64,000 nucleotides of DNA from NCBI RefSeq assembly GCF_001708505.1, contig NZ_CP015992.1, positions 4,464,001 through 4,528,000 of the forward strand, in the 5' to 3' direction. Under the pieces are notes generated by a model, which was not told the origin of the DNA, did no database searches, and saw only the letters and a program-made list of their open reading frames with translations. The stretch's first letter is position 1. Every line of letters starts with the position of its first letter. The translations under genes were made by a program, and so were the position numbers. Of the stretch, positions 18,826 to 27,359 are shown piece by piece. This DNA is from Pseudomonas sp. TCU-HL1 (GTDB taxonomy: Bacteria > Pseudomonadota > Gammaproteobacteria > Pseudomonadales > Pseudomonadaceae).

Positions 18826-19107
18826 TCAAGGTACGATATAAACACCTACCAGTATGACTGACGCGGCAGCATAGACCCAGCCTCCATACAGCCGCCTCCA
18901 GGGTTCGGGAAAATGCCGAGCCTCCATGTAAAACATGATCACCAACTGAGCCTTTACTGCGGCAATCAGTATCACAAGCAATGCCACACCCTTCTGCACG
19001 GAACCAATTTCTCCAGAATAGACCGAGACCAAGGTTAGCAGCATTAGACATCCGCACAGAAAAACCGGTGTACGCACCAAACTCGCCACTATGGATTGTC
19101 CTTTCAT
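18826..19107 (-). CDS. Cytochrome c oxidase subunit IV-like small membrane protein (copy 1)
   Basis: 93 residues from ATG 19107, which overlaps the stop of the preceding gene as ATGA. Three transmembrane helices, with the COX4_pro-like middle KGVALLVILIAAVKAQLVIMFYMEARHFPEPWRRLYGGW. Proteins of this family (also NorF-like) are small partners of haem-copper oxidases or NO reductases. No subunit I is encoded nearby. The paralogue at 57521-57790 keeps the same KARLVILHFMEVRHAP signature. Last gene of a three-gene minus-strand operon. Confidence 0.78.
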   Translation of the reverse strand: MKGQSIVASLVRTPVFLCGCLMLLTLVSVYSGEIGSVQKGVALLVILIAAVKAQLVIMFYMEARHFPEPWRRLYGGWVYAAASVILVGVYIVP

Positions 19108-19703
19108 ACAAGATACAATAATGGAAAAATAAAAATCCACAACACATCGATAAAATGCCAGAACAACCCAGCATTCTCGACCCCTGACAAATGAACTGCA
19201 GGTTGATTATTTTCCTGAAACGCCCGCCGATAGCCATTCAAAAACAACAGGCCTGCCAGAACATGTAGCAGATGCACCATCGTAATGAAAAAATAGAAAG
19301 CGATGAACGAATTATTTATATCAATTGCAACACTCAACTCCTGGTAATACTCAAGCAGTTTGCTCAGGCAGAAAACGCCCCCCAGTGTTATCGCAAATCC
19401 AAGCTGCCGTGCAGCTCGTACCGAAAGCGCCTGGCGCGCGCTGCAGACAGCCTCGAACACTAGCCATGAACTCAGCAGCAAGATTAGAGTGTTCACCAAT
19501 CCGAATAGCGGATTCAGTTGTTGCTGCCCCGCGATGTACTGCTCCAGATTGGCCCGCCGCTCCGTCATGAAGGCCAGAAATACCAGCAGAAAAATACCCA
19601 TGTCCATCAACACGAAGATCCAGATACCTTCAGTGCCCGGTGCGGACTTACCTACTTTCATCCGCTCCGGGCTTGCAGCAGTTATTTCTTGCCACTTTGT
19701 CAT
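19104..19703 (-). CDS. Cytochrome c oxidase subunit III-like membrane protein (copy 1, NorE-like)
   Basis: 199 residues from ATG 19703 (GTG or ATG choices upstream would add five residues). Five predicted membrane helices. Family marks: GIWIFVLMDMGIF, GLVNTLILLLSSW, SKLLEYYQE, MVHLLHVLAGLLF and GLFWHFIDVLWIFIFPLLYL. These are shared with aa3 oxidase subunit III and NorE. The same order of genes recurs at 57.5-59.1 kb. Without subunit I it may serve another membrane redox enzyme. Confidence 0.85.
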   Translation of the reverse strand: MTKWQEITAASPERMKVGKSAPGTEGIWIFVLMDMGIFLLVFLAFMTERRANLEQYIAGQQQLNPLFGLVNTLILLLSSWLVFEAVCSARQALSVRAARQLGFAITLGGVFCLSKLLEYYQELSVAIDINNSFIAFYFFITMVHLLHVLAGLLFLNGYRRAFQENNQPAVHLSGVENAGLFWHFIDVLWIFIFPLLYLV

Positions 19704-19731
19704 ATATAGGCCCCACATCGGGTCAGCGAGA

Positions 19732-19772
19732 GTCCCTCCCCACGCTGCTTTTCCGCAGAGACGGGGAGGGAC
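19732..19772 (-). terminator. Intercistronic hairpin in the membrane operon
   Basis: A perfect 10-bp stem (GTCCCTCCCC/GGGGAGGGAC) with a 21-base loop that itself can pair CTGC with GCAG. It stands between the multi-TM gene stop and the subunit III-like start, so it may attenuate the distal genes or stabilise the upstream message. Confidence 0.55.
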
Positions 19773-19786
19773 AAGACAGTCACACC

Positions 19787-20527
19787 TCAGTGGGCATAGC
19801 TCGACGCGACTACCGGCATTAGAGTCGAGCCCTTCTTCACTGCCTGGATCATGTAGTAACTAAACGGGGCAAAGAATAGGAACAACCAGGTACCAAAGAC
19901 GATGTAGAAATTCCACGTGCCGTTGACGGCAAAGGGGCCAGAGGAGACAAAGGGGATCAGCACCAATGGCATGAAGATGATACCCACCGCGATCGCGCCC
20001 CAGCCCGTCCAGCGCGGGAACAGATTCTGGCTCTTGGCTAGTACGACATACAGACCCAGCCCGGTCAGTTGTACCGTCGTGATCATGAAGGTCGTGTCGT
20101 AGATGAACCAGGTGAAGACGTGGACGAGCTTAAGCATCTCGGGATTCATTTCGTGTGCGAATATTGCACAAGCAGCCCAGATTGCAGGGCAAAAAGCGAG
20201 TACCCAAGCGGTCAGGATGCCACCGCCCAACTCCATATAGCCGAAAAGGCTGAAACTTCCATCTTCATCTCGGAGCATCCAAGCTAGCAAAATGGACCAG
20301 GGCAGATAGAGCATACCAAAGACAGCAGACCCGATCATGCCAACTGCGATCATGTTTTGGTACTTTCCGTAATGATTCGCCACCAACTCCTCTCCGGACA
20401 TACCCATCATATTCGGCGGCGGCAAGTTATTTCCCATGATGGCCCAGAAGACAATGTAGGCAAAAATAAAGAGTGGCCCTATCCATGCAATTGCTAGCTC
20501 GACTTTTTTTCTTGTTTCGTTATCCAC
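19787..20527 (-). CDS. Multi-TM membrane protein of unknown function (copy 1)
   Basis: 246 residues with about six membrane helices. It has no name I can assign. It is clearly related to the protein at 58380-59093. Both have NLPPP or VPPPDP followed by a Tyr-containing helix start, a conserved PRWxGxxAI or PRWFGFFNL loop, and SSGPFAVNGTWNFY or KSGPFAWNGLFAFW before the last helices. In both places it heads a set with subunit III-like and IV-like genes. The conserved GPFAxNG loop and the linkage are the main clues. A membrane redox or transport role is inference. Confidence 0.8.
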   Translation of the reverse strand: MDNETRKKVELAIAWIGPLFIFAYIVFWAIMGNNLPPPNMMGMSGEELVANHYGKYQNMIAVGMIGSAVFGMLYLPWSILLAWMLRDEDGSFSLFGYMELGGGILTAWVLAFCPAIWAACAIFAHEMNPEMLKLVHVFTWFIYDTTFMITTVQLTGLGLYVVLAKSQNLFPRWTGWGAIAVGIIFMPLVLIPFVSSGPFAVNGTWNFYIVFGTWLFLFFAPFSYYMIQAVKKGSTLMPVVASSYAH

Positions 20528-20699
20528 GGCAAAGCACCTCGATTGCGTTTAGTTAAGGTTCTCAAGCCCTAAGCTTGAACTGAAGAGCGACCCTCAGGAT
20601 TGACACTAGGGATTGAGTTTTTAACGATCAATACGAATAGGCCTCGGTTTCATCTCGGAATTTGCTCGCATTTGGCGCAATACTGGTCACCACGACCGG
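20528..20699. other. Promoter-proximal gap upstream of the membrane operon
   Basis: 172 bases between the multi-TM gene and the IS3 remnant. No shared operator motif is seen. This also looks like the right-hand end of the catabolic region. Confidence 0.4.
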
Positions 20700-21075
20700 T
20701 ATGGTGAAGGAGTCCGGGTGAAGACCGCTTGTGCTGAACCGCTTAGAACAGAGCCCGTTAACCAACTCGGTGGTCAAGCGCTCTCCACAGTTTCACAAGT
20801 GATTACATCCTTCAGGCCAGCTAGCTTCAGCCATTCCAGTCACCCCTAATCGGTGGCTATGCATGTGATGCCCCATCCAGACCTCGTTGGGACGGGTCGG
20901 CTCGAAAACCTGCCCCAGCCTGCTCCAGTTAGTTCTCTGCCACCTGTAGCGCGTGTGTCGAATGGATGATTGCCTAGAAGTTGCTCCTTTGCCGGCATCG
21001 AAAGCCCAGTTTGCGACGCAGGCGGGTAATACGGTCGTACCCAGCAATAAAGCCGTCTTTCGCCAGCTCCGGCTG
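20700..21075 (-). pseudogene. IS3-family transposase orfB remnant
   Basis: Minus-strand translation across shifting frames gives KDGFIAGYDRITRLRRKLGF, VAEN, PTRPNEVW and GLKDVITCETV. These are recognisable pieces of the IS3 orfB region ahead of the DDE core. In-frame stops and frame changes show it is dead. Its presence marks the left boundary of the mosaic region. Confidence 0.65.
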
Positions 21076-21105
21076 TAGGCGACGTGCTTTTTAAGTCTCG
21101 CGGGT

Positions 21106-21450
21106 CTAGGTGTGAGCTACTCGAATCGCCATGCTCAACCGTTCGTTCTCCGGTAACGGCGTTAGCCTGCGTACAAACCGGGTGCAGCCTTCGGGATCGA
21201 AGGCTGGCCATTTCACGATCAGCGTTTCTTGCCCGTACGGCAGGTCGTTGGTCACCGTCGCCTGGGGATGGCACTTTGCCCCGACCTTCAATGAAACAAA
21301 TGCGGGCATGTTGGTGAATGGTTGGTCGCGGTAGAACGATAGCCACTTGCGCACGACATTGGCGTTGACACCATGGCTCAGGGCAACACTGGCCACCGCG
21401 GCACCAGGTTGCAGGCATTCCTTGACGACCTGGGATTTGAACGAAATTGG
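21106..21450 (-). pseudogene. IS66-family tnpA accessory gene remnant
   Basis: The frame SVALSHGVNANVVRKWLSFYRDQ is the conserved helix-turn-helix end of IS66 TnpA. The preceding part (QVVKECLQPGA-like) is in another frame, so at least one frameshift separates the two. The C-terminal half (FVSLKVGAK...PAFDPEGCTRFVRRL) is partly preserved. No tnpB or tnpC follows. Confidence 0.65.
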
Positions 21451-21938
21451 TTAGGAGTTTCGTTGGCAAATGGCGATCCGCTTGCAGGAGCCTGAATGGT
21501 GTCCACTTGAGATAGGTGGGCACCATTACCCTTGACGCAAGGATCAGGAAGGTGTGTTTGCTGCCAGCTTACGTAACTCGCAGCGCCACCATCCCTCATC
21601 TATCGAAATCGGTCGAGCGTGACGGTCGCGTCAGGCCACGCTTGACGACGGGAGGGCTTTCGCTCAGCCGTGACCGCCTGCTTCGAAGCAGACTGAAAAT
21701 CGGTCCCGTTGCTGGCAGAGCGGGAGTGGTTAACCAAAGCGACTCTGAAGGTTGTGACAGGTCATGAAGCGCGTATTTCGGGAAATTTAATCGCGACAAC
21801 CAGCAAAAATAGGTATCTACTAAAATTAGTGCGACGCTCTTACTGTTCGCCTAGCAATGTCACCTGCACAACCCAGTGGAGGAATCCGAGAACAACTCTG
21901 AACCTGAATCGCCAACTTCATTGAGCAGGAGGCGAGTC
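21451..21938. other. Non-coding stretch after IS remnants
   Basis: About 490 bp with no supported gene. Short frames lack any family feature. It holds a ribosome-binding site (AGGAGG at 21927) for the following lipoprotein gene. Confidence 0.4.
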
Positions 21939-22382
21939 ATGAATATAAAACGCTGGTCTAAACTTATAACAATCGCAGCTTTCCTAGTTGGCTGTACGAC
22001 GTCCCAGAACCGCCAGGTGGCCAATATCCCGTTAACTCCCAGCATCCACAATGCTGGACAGATTGGGCAGGCAACCTTGGCATCGGCAGGAAAAGAAACA
22101 GCCCTATCAATCTTTATCAGCGGCGTTCCAAGCGACACAACAAGGCCGGTTCACATCTACACTTTTATCTACTCCGGCACTTGTAAGCAACCAGAAAGGA
22201 CACCAGCATTTGAAATGAACCAGTACGCGCTGGCAGGCAAGGCATACGCCAAACGCGGATGGACCATTTACAGAAGCGCTCCTGTAAAACTAAGCACGCT
22301 TCGAACCGGTGGCTATTCGATCGTGCTCCGCGTCGGCCCGGCCGATGGGAATCGGACGATATTCTGTGGAGAAATCACGTAG
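21939..22382 (+). CDS. Small predicted lipoprotein
   Basis: 147 residues from ATG 21939, well supported by AGGAGG; a longer frame from 21876 has no such site. The N-terminus MNIKRWSKLITIAAFLVGC is a lipoprotein signal with lipobox LVGC. The mature part is a beta-rich domain (GQIGQATLASAGKETALSIFISGVP, HIYTFIYSGTCKQ). That reminds me of small CHRD or superoxide-dismutase-like periplasmic proteins, but I do not rely on it. Function unknown. It is isolated between IS remnants. Confidence 0.7.
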   Translation: MNIKRWSKLITIAAFLVGCTTSQNRQVANIPLTPSIHNAGQIGQATLASAGKETALSIFISGVPSDTTRPVHIYTFIYSGTCKQPERTPAFEMNQYALAGKAYAKRGWTIYRSAPVKLSTLRTGGYSIVLRVGPADGNRTIFCGEIT

Positions 22383-22385
22383 AGG

Positions 22386-22589
22386 TCAGTGAGAAGCGGA
22401 GGAGATCTCTCCCGGCCGAGTGGTCGCTACATTAAGGTGGACCTCCGCCTCAAAAGCAGCCTGATGTGGCGCCTCCATCTTGGCATATTCCTTGCCGCGC
22501 TTCTCCAACTCACTTTGCCTACGTTGCGCGTTCCTTTCTGCTCGGCGGGACGCTGCCTGCATGGAGCGCAATGTTCCCTTCCATCCCAT
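22386..22589 (-). pseudogene. N-terminal fragment of a conserved Pseudomonas protein
   Basis: 67 residues starting MGWKGTLRSMQAASRRAERN, a very basic Arg/Gln/Glu-rich helix that opens a larger conserved protein I have seen but cannot name with certainty. After about residue 50 the sequence loses that character, so the gene looks cut. It is convergent with the lipoprotein gene. Confidence 0.5.
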
Positions 22590-22755
22590 ATTCGTGACTC
22601 CCCTTTGCTTCCCTATCGGTCTCTGGGTACCAGAAATACCGAAGCAACGTCATATAGCCATCACAGAGTACCTGAACGTAGGGGAACCTCAGGAGACCAA
22701 GTTTTAAAGCGAATTCGCTCGCAGCACAGCTGACGCTCTTGAAGCAACCTGCAAG

Positions 22756-22989
22756 TTGGCGAATACTGGCTTGCTTACTGACACCAGGCACCGCAGTTTG
22801 ACTTTATTGGACGCTACAATTGCCCTCTTGCTCGCCGCTCAGATTCACTGTTCGGATAAGGCCATCAAAGCCACAGCGAAACGCTGCGCCCAACGTCTTC
22901 CCCGCAGCAAACGAGATTTGATGTTCTCCATCATCGACAGCGCCGAACCACTCAAGCTTGTCAGGTACATAGCAGAGAATTTGGACTGA
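22756..22989 (+). CDS. Possible small hypothetical protein
   Basis: 77 codons from a TTG. The composition (LLDATIALLLAAQIHC, KATAKRCAQRL, LVRYIAENLD) is helix-like and plausible for a small protein, but there is no clear ribosome-binding site and no family match. It could be noise. Confidence 0.3.
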   Translation: MANTGLLTDTRHRSLTLLDATIALLLAAQIHCSDKAIKATAKRCAQRLPRSKRDLMFSIIDSAEPLKLVRYIAENLD

Positions 22990-23108
22990 TGGATTGGAGG
23001 GTCGAGCTACCCTCGTAACTCGATCAAGGGCAATGGCATCCGCCAAAGTTATAGCAGACGATATCGGTCAACTGTGGTGTTTATTTGCATCACGCTAAGG
23101 AGAACGCA

Positions 23109-23465
23109 ATGAGCAAACTGGCTGAATTTAAACGCCTGGAAGCCCAGCTGGCAGAACAACTAGCAGCCTTGGACAGCCTCAAGAACGACACGGGGCTCAA
23201 GCGCGAAATTGAGTTTGAAACCAAACTCAGAGCGCTGCTGGATGACTACGGCTTTGGGCTAAAGGCAGTAATCAACATCCTTGATCCAGGTCGCACGCGC
23301 ACGCCACTACCAGCTCAAAAAGGCCAACGACGCGAGCGCACCGTCAAGGTCTACAAGAATCCGCACACCAATGAAGTGGTCGAGACGAAGGGCGGCAACA
23401 ACAAGGTGCTGAACGCTTGGAAAGCTGAGTATGGGGCAGCAGCAGTAAAATCTTGGGGCCAGTGA
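23109..23465 (+). CDS. MvaT/MvaU-type H-NS family nucleoid protein
   Basis: 118 residues from ATG 23109 behind AAGGAGA. The N-terminal half is a coiled-coil oligomerisation region (MSKLAEFKRLEAQLAEQLAALDSL). The C-terminal DNA-binding part has YKNPHTNEVVETKGGNNKVLNAWKAEYG, the signature of Pseudomonas MvaT proteins with the AT-pincer KGGN loop. Such proteins silence AT-rich horizontally acquired genes. On a mobile region it is likely a stealth factor, like Pmr on plasmid pCAR1. The low-GC OLD and Tn7-like genes nearby are obvious targets. Confidence 0.9.
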   Translation: MSKLAEFKRLEAQLAEQLAALDSLKNDTGLKREIEFETKLRALLDDYGFGLKAVINILDPGRTRTPLPAQKGQRRERTVKVYKNPHTNEVVETKGGNNKVLNAWKAEYGAAAVKSWGQ

Positions 23466-23550
23466 GTCCGCGCAGCTTAAGGTCGGTAACGCCCGGCCTT
23501 AAGCACTCCCACAGCTGGTGATGTGAGCGAGCTGCTCGCCGTAGCAAATT

Positions 23551-23923
23551 TTAGGCAATCGGACCAGCCAAACGCCCAGCTGGCTCAAGCTCTCTACCTT
23601 TCTCCAGGCCGACTCTGAGAAAACGACGCTGATTGCCGGAGATCGCCCCGGCCGAACAGCGAGTTTTGGCTTTGGAGTCGACGACTTCCCGCAGCTTAGA
23701 CAGGCGCGCTTTCGCTTTCATGGCCTTCACCAAGGTGTGGAATCCCGACAAGACTGCCCAGGCACATTAGCCGAGGGGACTCTCGGCCCCCGGGTCGCAC
23801 CAGTTCCGCAGCGATCAGGTGGCCAGCTTCCAGCACCAAGGCGATCACCGCATCAAGCAGGGCGCGATCGACGTTCTGGCGAGCTAACGCTTTAGGTGAC
23901 AACGGCTCAGGTCGTTCACGCAT
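23551..23923 (-). other. Possible broken small gene
   Basis: Two overlapping minus frames look protein-like in turn. The first starts MRERPEPLSPKALARQNVDR and runs through DAVIALVLEAGHLIAAELV. The second contains SGFHTLVKAMKAKARLSKLREVV. They could be one frameshifted gene. No family is recognised. Confidence 0.3.
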
Positions 23924-24022
23924 GCTGGTACCCTTACAGTGGGCTGGTGCAGGGACTGGCCTGCCGCCTCACCGGCAGGCAGGTCACGCCTGGGCGTTAG
24001 CGGTGGCCCTAAAAACTCAGGG

Positions 24023-24229
24023 TCAGTGATAGACCCCATACTCGATGCGCCCAAGAAAGGTCTCGAGCACTTCCAGGTCCTCTGCGTTAGAGAGCATGTC
24101 GATCGGACGACGCCGCTCGAGCCCCAAGGCCGGCGCCGCCATCCAGCGCTCGGCGGCCTCTCGACTGCCCAAAACTTGCGTGGCGCGCTTCAGCACTTTG
24201 GAATACTGCACAGCAAAATTCTCAGTCAT
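24023..24229 (-). CDS. ParS/MbcA/Xre-type antitoxin, C-terminal domain only
   Basis: 68 residues from ATG 24229 (MTENFAVQYSKVLKRATQ). The pattern VLGSREAAERWMAAPALGL, RRPIDMLSNAEDLEVLETFLGRIEYGVY is the toxin-binding domain of antitoxins that pair with RES-domain NAD-degrading toxins. The usual N-terminal Xre helix-turn-helix is lacking. No RES-type gene is present downstream, so the antitoxin is an orphan here. Confidence 0.75.
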   Translation of the reverse strand: MTENFAVQYSKVLKRATQVLGSREAAERWMAAPALGLERRRPIDMLSNAEDLEVLETFLGRIEYGVYH

Positions 24230-24306
24230 GATGGTCGCTCCTCTCCGGGCCATGCAGGCGCCCGGTCCCAGTTAGCCAAGCCTAGTCACCACCAAGCGTC
24301 ATGACG

Positions 24307-24772
24307 CGGGACTCAGCGCTGCTGACTGGGTTCTGTTGCCGAGCATGCGGTTAGTGGTCAATGGACCGCGTTCGCTTAAACTCTGTCGCCGAGCTAAACA
24401 CAGGGCCCAAGGCACCTAAAGGCAAGGTTTCCGCCTGCTCCTCGATTTTGCCGGCCAGCAGTACATCGTGCTTGGTTGGAAAGTGACGCAAGAGAAAGCG
24501 GGCGGCGCGGCGCACGCGCTCTGGCAGGGTCGCATCACGGGAGAGCTCAACCAGAAAATCGTAGGTCTGTACCACCGCGCGGGTACGCTCGTGGGGCATC
24601 GTCATAATATCCACCTCGACAGGGCCACAGGCCACTGTGCTCCTGATCATTGTCCACTTGCACCGCCGTTGCTCGCCAGTACCTCAGGACCAGGAAGCTT
24701 GGTCTTCGCCGAGGGAGGTTAGCCCGATAATTTCGGCGTGGTCCCACATTACCGGAGAGCGGGGCCTTGTGA
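24307..24772. repeat. 466-bp direct repeat, copy A
   Basis: Nearly the same sequence recurs at 31652-32117 (offset 7345, same orientation, no indel seen). It spans the BPSL0761-like gene and the start of the gap before the tyrosine recombinase. The two copies and their recombinases look like two versions of one module. Confidence 0.85.
24351..24605 (-). CDS. BPSL0761-family small protein (copy A)
   Basis: 84 residues from ATG 24605 (MTMPHERTRAVVQTYDFLVELSRD); upstream in-frame codons lack support. It is a member of a widespread small protein group of unknown function often found beside integrases in Pseudomonas and Burkholderia. The chain is helical and ends in PVFSSATEFKRTRSIDH. It sits downstream of the recombinase at 24914 on the same strand, as its twin at 31696 does with the recombinase at 32319. 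Confidence 0.7.
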   Translation of the reverse strand: MTMPHERTRAVVQTYDFLVELSRDATLPERVRRAARFLLRHFPTKHDVLLAGKIEEQAETLPLGALGPVFSSATEFKRTRSIDH

Positions 24773-24913
24773 ATCCCCTAGAACTCAAGTCCCTACCACT
24801 ATGTGCTAGGGAAGGCGCCGGGATGAGTCATTGCGGACGTTGAACTGCTCCAGAATTCACGTAGCCCGTAATAGCCCGGACCAGGACCGCCGCCAGATAA
24901 CCCGCGAGCTCCA

Positions 24914-25837
24914 TTAACGGCGAAGCTCACCAAACGGCATGTCGGGTTCCACATAGCGCAAGGCGGCCTTGGCATCGCGCCAACCGACGTAGCCCATCAG
25001 CGCCTTGGCGCTCCACTGGTTGCGGCTCGCCCAGGTCGCAAACCCGCGGCGCAGGGAATGACTGCTGTAGCGTTCCCCCTCCAAGCCACTGCGGACCATC
25101 GCCCGGCGAAGGATCCGCGACACGCTGTAGGGATGCAGCCCGGTGTCGGCCAGATGCCCCCAGCGATCCAAGGCCCGAAACACCGGCCCTTGCTGTAACC
25201 CAGAGACCGCAAGCCAATCGAGATAGGCCTCCACCGGACACAACCGTTTCAATGCCGGCACCGTGAACGACCGCCCGGTGTTGTCGCGGTCGCCCTTGCT
25301 GCTGGGCAAGAACAAGTCCATTCCCTCCCCTGGCCGCGCGTCAATGAATTCCACCCGCAGGCGGCACAGGTCATCGCTGCGAAACGCCCGCCAGAACCCC
25401 AACAGGATCAGGGCGCGGTCGCGGCGGCAGCTCAACAGGGCGTGGCGGTCGATCTGTTCCTGCGCCACCAGCCAGTCGATGCAGCGGGTCAACTCGGTCA
25501 ATTGCAGCGGCTCCGCCTGCCGCTCGAGCCGCGGGTGCAGGGCCTGGATGCCGCGGAGCACCTCCCGCACGTGCGGTGCTTTGGTCGGATCGGGAAAGCC
25601 CAGACGCAGGTGCCACTTGGCCAAGGCGGCAAGGTTCGCCCGCAAGGTCGAGCTGGCCAGGGTCTCGGCGTAATCCGCCAGGTAGCGGGCAATCGCCTCA
25701 CTGGTCGCCGGCAGAAAGCCGCCCCAGGTGTCCTCGAAATGCGCGAGCGCCTGCCGATAACGGCGCTCGGTGCTCTCGCGCCGCGCGGCCTGCCGGTAGC
25801 GCTCCACCTTCTCCGTCACCGTTTTGCCCTCCTGCAT
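24914..25837 (-). CDS. Tyrosine recombinase, TnpS-like (copy A)
   Basis: 307 residues if started at ATG 25837 (MQEGKTVTEKVERYRQ); the frame is open to 26002. It has an N-terminal SAM-like core-binding domain. The catalytic residues are Arg in GFWRAFRSDDL, Lys in SSKGDRDN, His-x-x-Arg in HSLRRGFATWA, Trp in GWRDAK and the nucleophile Tyr in ALRYVEP. It is closely similar to the recombinase at 32319 and to TnpS cointegrate resolvases of Tn4651-type transposons. Unlike that copy it has no divergent TnpT-like gene. Confidence 0.85.
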   Translation of the reverse strand: MQEGKTVTEKVERYRQAARRESTERRYRQALAHFEDTWGGFLPATSEAIARYLADYAETLASSTLRANLAALAKWHLRLGFPDPTKAPHVREVLRGIQALHPRLERQAEPLQLTELTRCIDWLVAQEQIDRHALLSCRRDRALILLGFWRAFRSDDLCRLRVEFIDARPGEGMDLFLPSSKGDRDNTGRSFTVPALKRLCPVEAYLDWLAVSGLQQGPVFRALDRWGHLADTGLHPYSVSRILRRAMVRSGLEGERYSSHSLRRGFATWASRNQWSAKALMGYVGWRDAKAALRYVEPDMPFGELRR

Positions 25838-25878
25838 ACTGGAAAAACCGCCCTTTCCCCCTCCTCCGTCGCTGAGGT

Positions 25879-25899
25879 TTGAGAATGCCCGCTTCTCAA
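25879..25899. promoter_or_regulatory. Possible crossover site for recombinase A
   Basis: TTGAGAA-TGCCCGC-TTCTCAA has 7-bp arms with a 7-bp spacer, 42 bp upstream of the recombinase start. The geometry and position mimic the 14-7-14 palindrome of copy B at 33286, but the arms are short. Confidence 0.35.
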
Positions 25900-26000
25900 G
25901 CGCCAGCTCGTCCGGATATCGGACCAAAGCAGAAAGTAACCAGGCTTGATCTTCGAATAGATCATCAAACCTGGCACACCGAGCCACATCCCGGTTGCCC

Positions 26001-26279
26001 ATGTCGCTCGGTCTAATTCAAGGCCCGAGCTGGCTGGACAGCCATGGAATCATCACCTACCTTCGAACGAATGATGGCCACAAGCCATACCAGCTGATTG
26101 TCCGGCAAATACCGATATTTGAGCCGGACGATCTCTTGGAAATAGAGGCGTACAAAGCATCGGAAGGGTGGTTGGGTAACGCACTATTCAATCGGAGAGT
26201 CCAAACGGGAATAAACCAACTTTCCAGGGAGCAATCTGAGCGGACCACTTTAGGACGCGAATTTACAATGGCAAATTAG
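26001..26279 (+). CDS. Possible small hypothetical protein
   Basis: 92 codons from ATG 26001 (MSLGLIQGPSWLDSHG). It sits just before the M15 peptidase gene in the same direction, 13 bp away. It lacks a known domain and a clear ribosome-binding site, and could be chance. Confidence 0.35.
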   Translation: MSLGLIQGPSWLDSHGIITYLRTNDGHKPYQLIVRQIPIFEPDDLLEIEAYKASEGWLGNALFNRRVQTGINQLSREQSERTTLGREFTMAN

Positions 26280-26292
26280 GGAGCGAAAAGGA

Positions 26293-27324
26293 ATGCGAAG
26301 ATTTGTCTCGATAAGTTTTCTGCTTGGATTTTCGGCTTTGAACGCCAGTTCGGTTGCCGCCCTCGACGAGCCAATCGATGCAGCAATCGCAAGTGCTGGG
26401 GAGGCGCCGGGGAGCGTTGGATATGTCTCCCACTCTGGCGTAGATGTCATTAATGCGCAAATCGGTCGCTGGGATACGCCCTATCCATACCCAGATACCG
26501 GCGAATACGCACCTGGTCTTCAACCTATAGGCTATAGCACTTTTGCAATCGACGTCGACGTTAATGATGGAGGTCTGGTTAGTTTTAGGTACCGTATGCA
26601 GACTTACGACGCAGGAATCTATGACTGGTTCGATATTTTCATGGAAACGCCGACAGGTACCGTTCCAATCATTCAAAAGCTTGGTAAGCCAGGGTCTCAA
26701 TATGGCACCTATTGGAGGAGCCCTACAACGACCACTTCGCAGTCGCTGGACGCATGGAGAAATCAGCGCGTACGTTTCGTTTTTCGCGTGATGCAGGACG
26801 GATGGGGTGACCAGACCGTCGGTGAGCTATTCGGCCTTTCCTTAAGTACCTGTGATGTTCCACCACTGACACCACTCACAGATCCCGCCGCAACTGCGTT
26901 CGAAAACGGTAATCGCATCGACACACAAAACCTAACAGCCGCTGCTCAAACTGGCTTGGCCTGCATGCAGAATCGGGTTGCTGCACTCGGCGGCGCGATG
27001 ACGCTCTCCTCGGCCTATCGACCAGTGGCTTATCAAGATCACTTGCGGGAAGTGTGGGATACTTGGGATGCGGTTCGCAACAGGCAAGAAGCAGAATGCC
27101 GGACAGTGCGAAACGAGGCCCAGGCCGAGTTCCAGAATCATGGGTTGCTCCTCACCCAACGGCCAGCTGCGGGGAATCCAATGTCACCTCATGCGCGAGG
27201 GATTGCCATTGATGCTACGTTGACCGGCTTGCCCCCCGGGGAAACGCAAGACACGGTAGCCACCTTCTGTGGGATGTATCGGCCATGGCCAGGGAACGAT
27301 CCAGTGCATTACCAACCTCGTTAA
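26293..27324 (+). CDS. Secreted M15-family D,D-carboxypeptidase/endopeptidase
   Basis: 343 residues with signal peptide MRRFVSISFLLGFSALNASSVAA. Residues about 40-200 form a beta-rich domain (IGRWDTPYPYPDTGEYAPG, FDIFMETPTG), probably binding or adhesion. The C-terminal third is a VanY/M15 zinc peptidase, with SSAYRPVAYQDHL and likely ligands His300, Asp307 (HARGIAID) and His339 (DPVHYQPR). It would cut D-Ala-D-Ala or peptide cross-links of peptidoglycan in the periplasm or outside the cell. AAAAGGA precedes the ATG. It is paired with the secreted Ig-like protein 35 bp downstream. Confidence 0.82.
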   Translation: MRRFVSISFLLGFSALNASSVAALDEPIDAAIASAGEAPGSVGYVSHSGVDVINAQIGRWDTPYPYPDTGEYAPGLQPIGYSTFAIDVDVNDGGLVSFRYRMQTYDAGIYDWFDIFMETPTGTVPIIQKLGKPGSQYGTYWRSPTTTTSQSLDAWRNQRVRFVFRVMQDGWGDQTVGELFGLSLSTCDVPPLTPLTDPAATAFENGNRIDTQNLTAAAQTGLACMQNRVAALGGAMTLSSAYRPVAYQDHLREVWDTWDAVRNRQEAECRTVRNEAQAEFQNHGLLLTQRPAAGNPMSPHARGIAIDATLTGLPPGETQDTVATFCGMYRPWPGNDPVHYQPR

Positions 27325-27359
27325 CAGGCCGTTGAGATAATTTGGAAGGGATGACGAAG

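Noticed and set aside
24023..24229. Complete toxin-antitoxin pair
   Set aside because: No RES-domain or other toxin gene adjoins the antitoxin-like domain.
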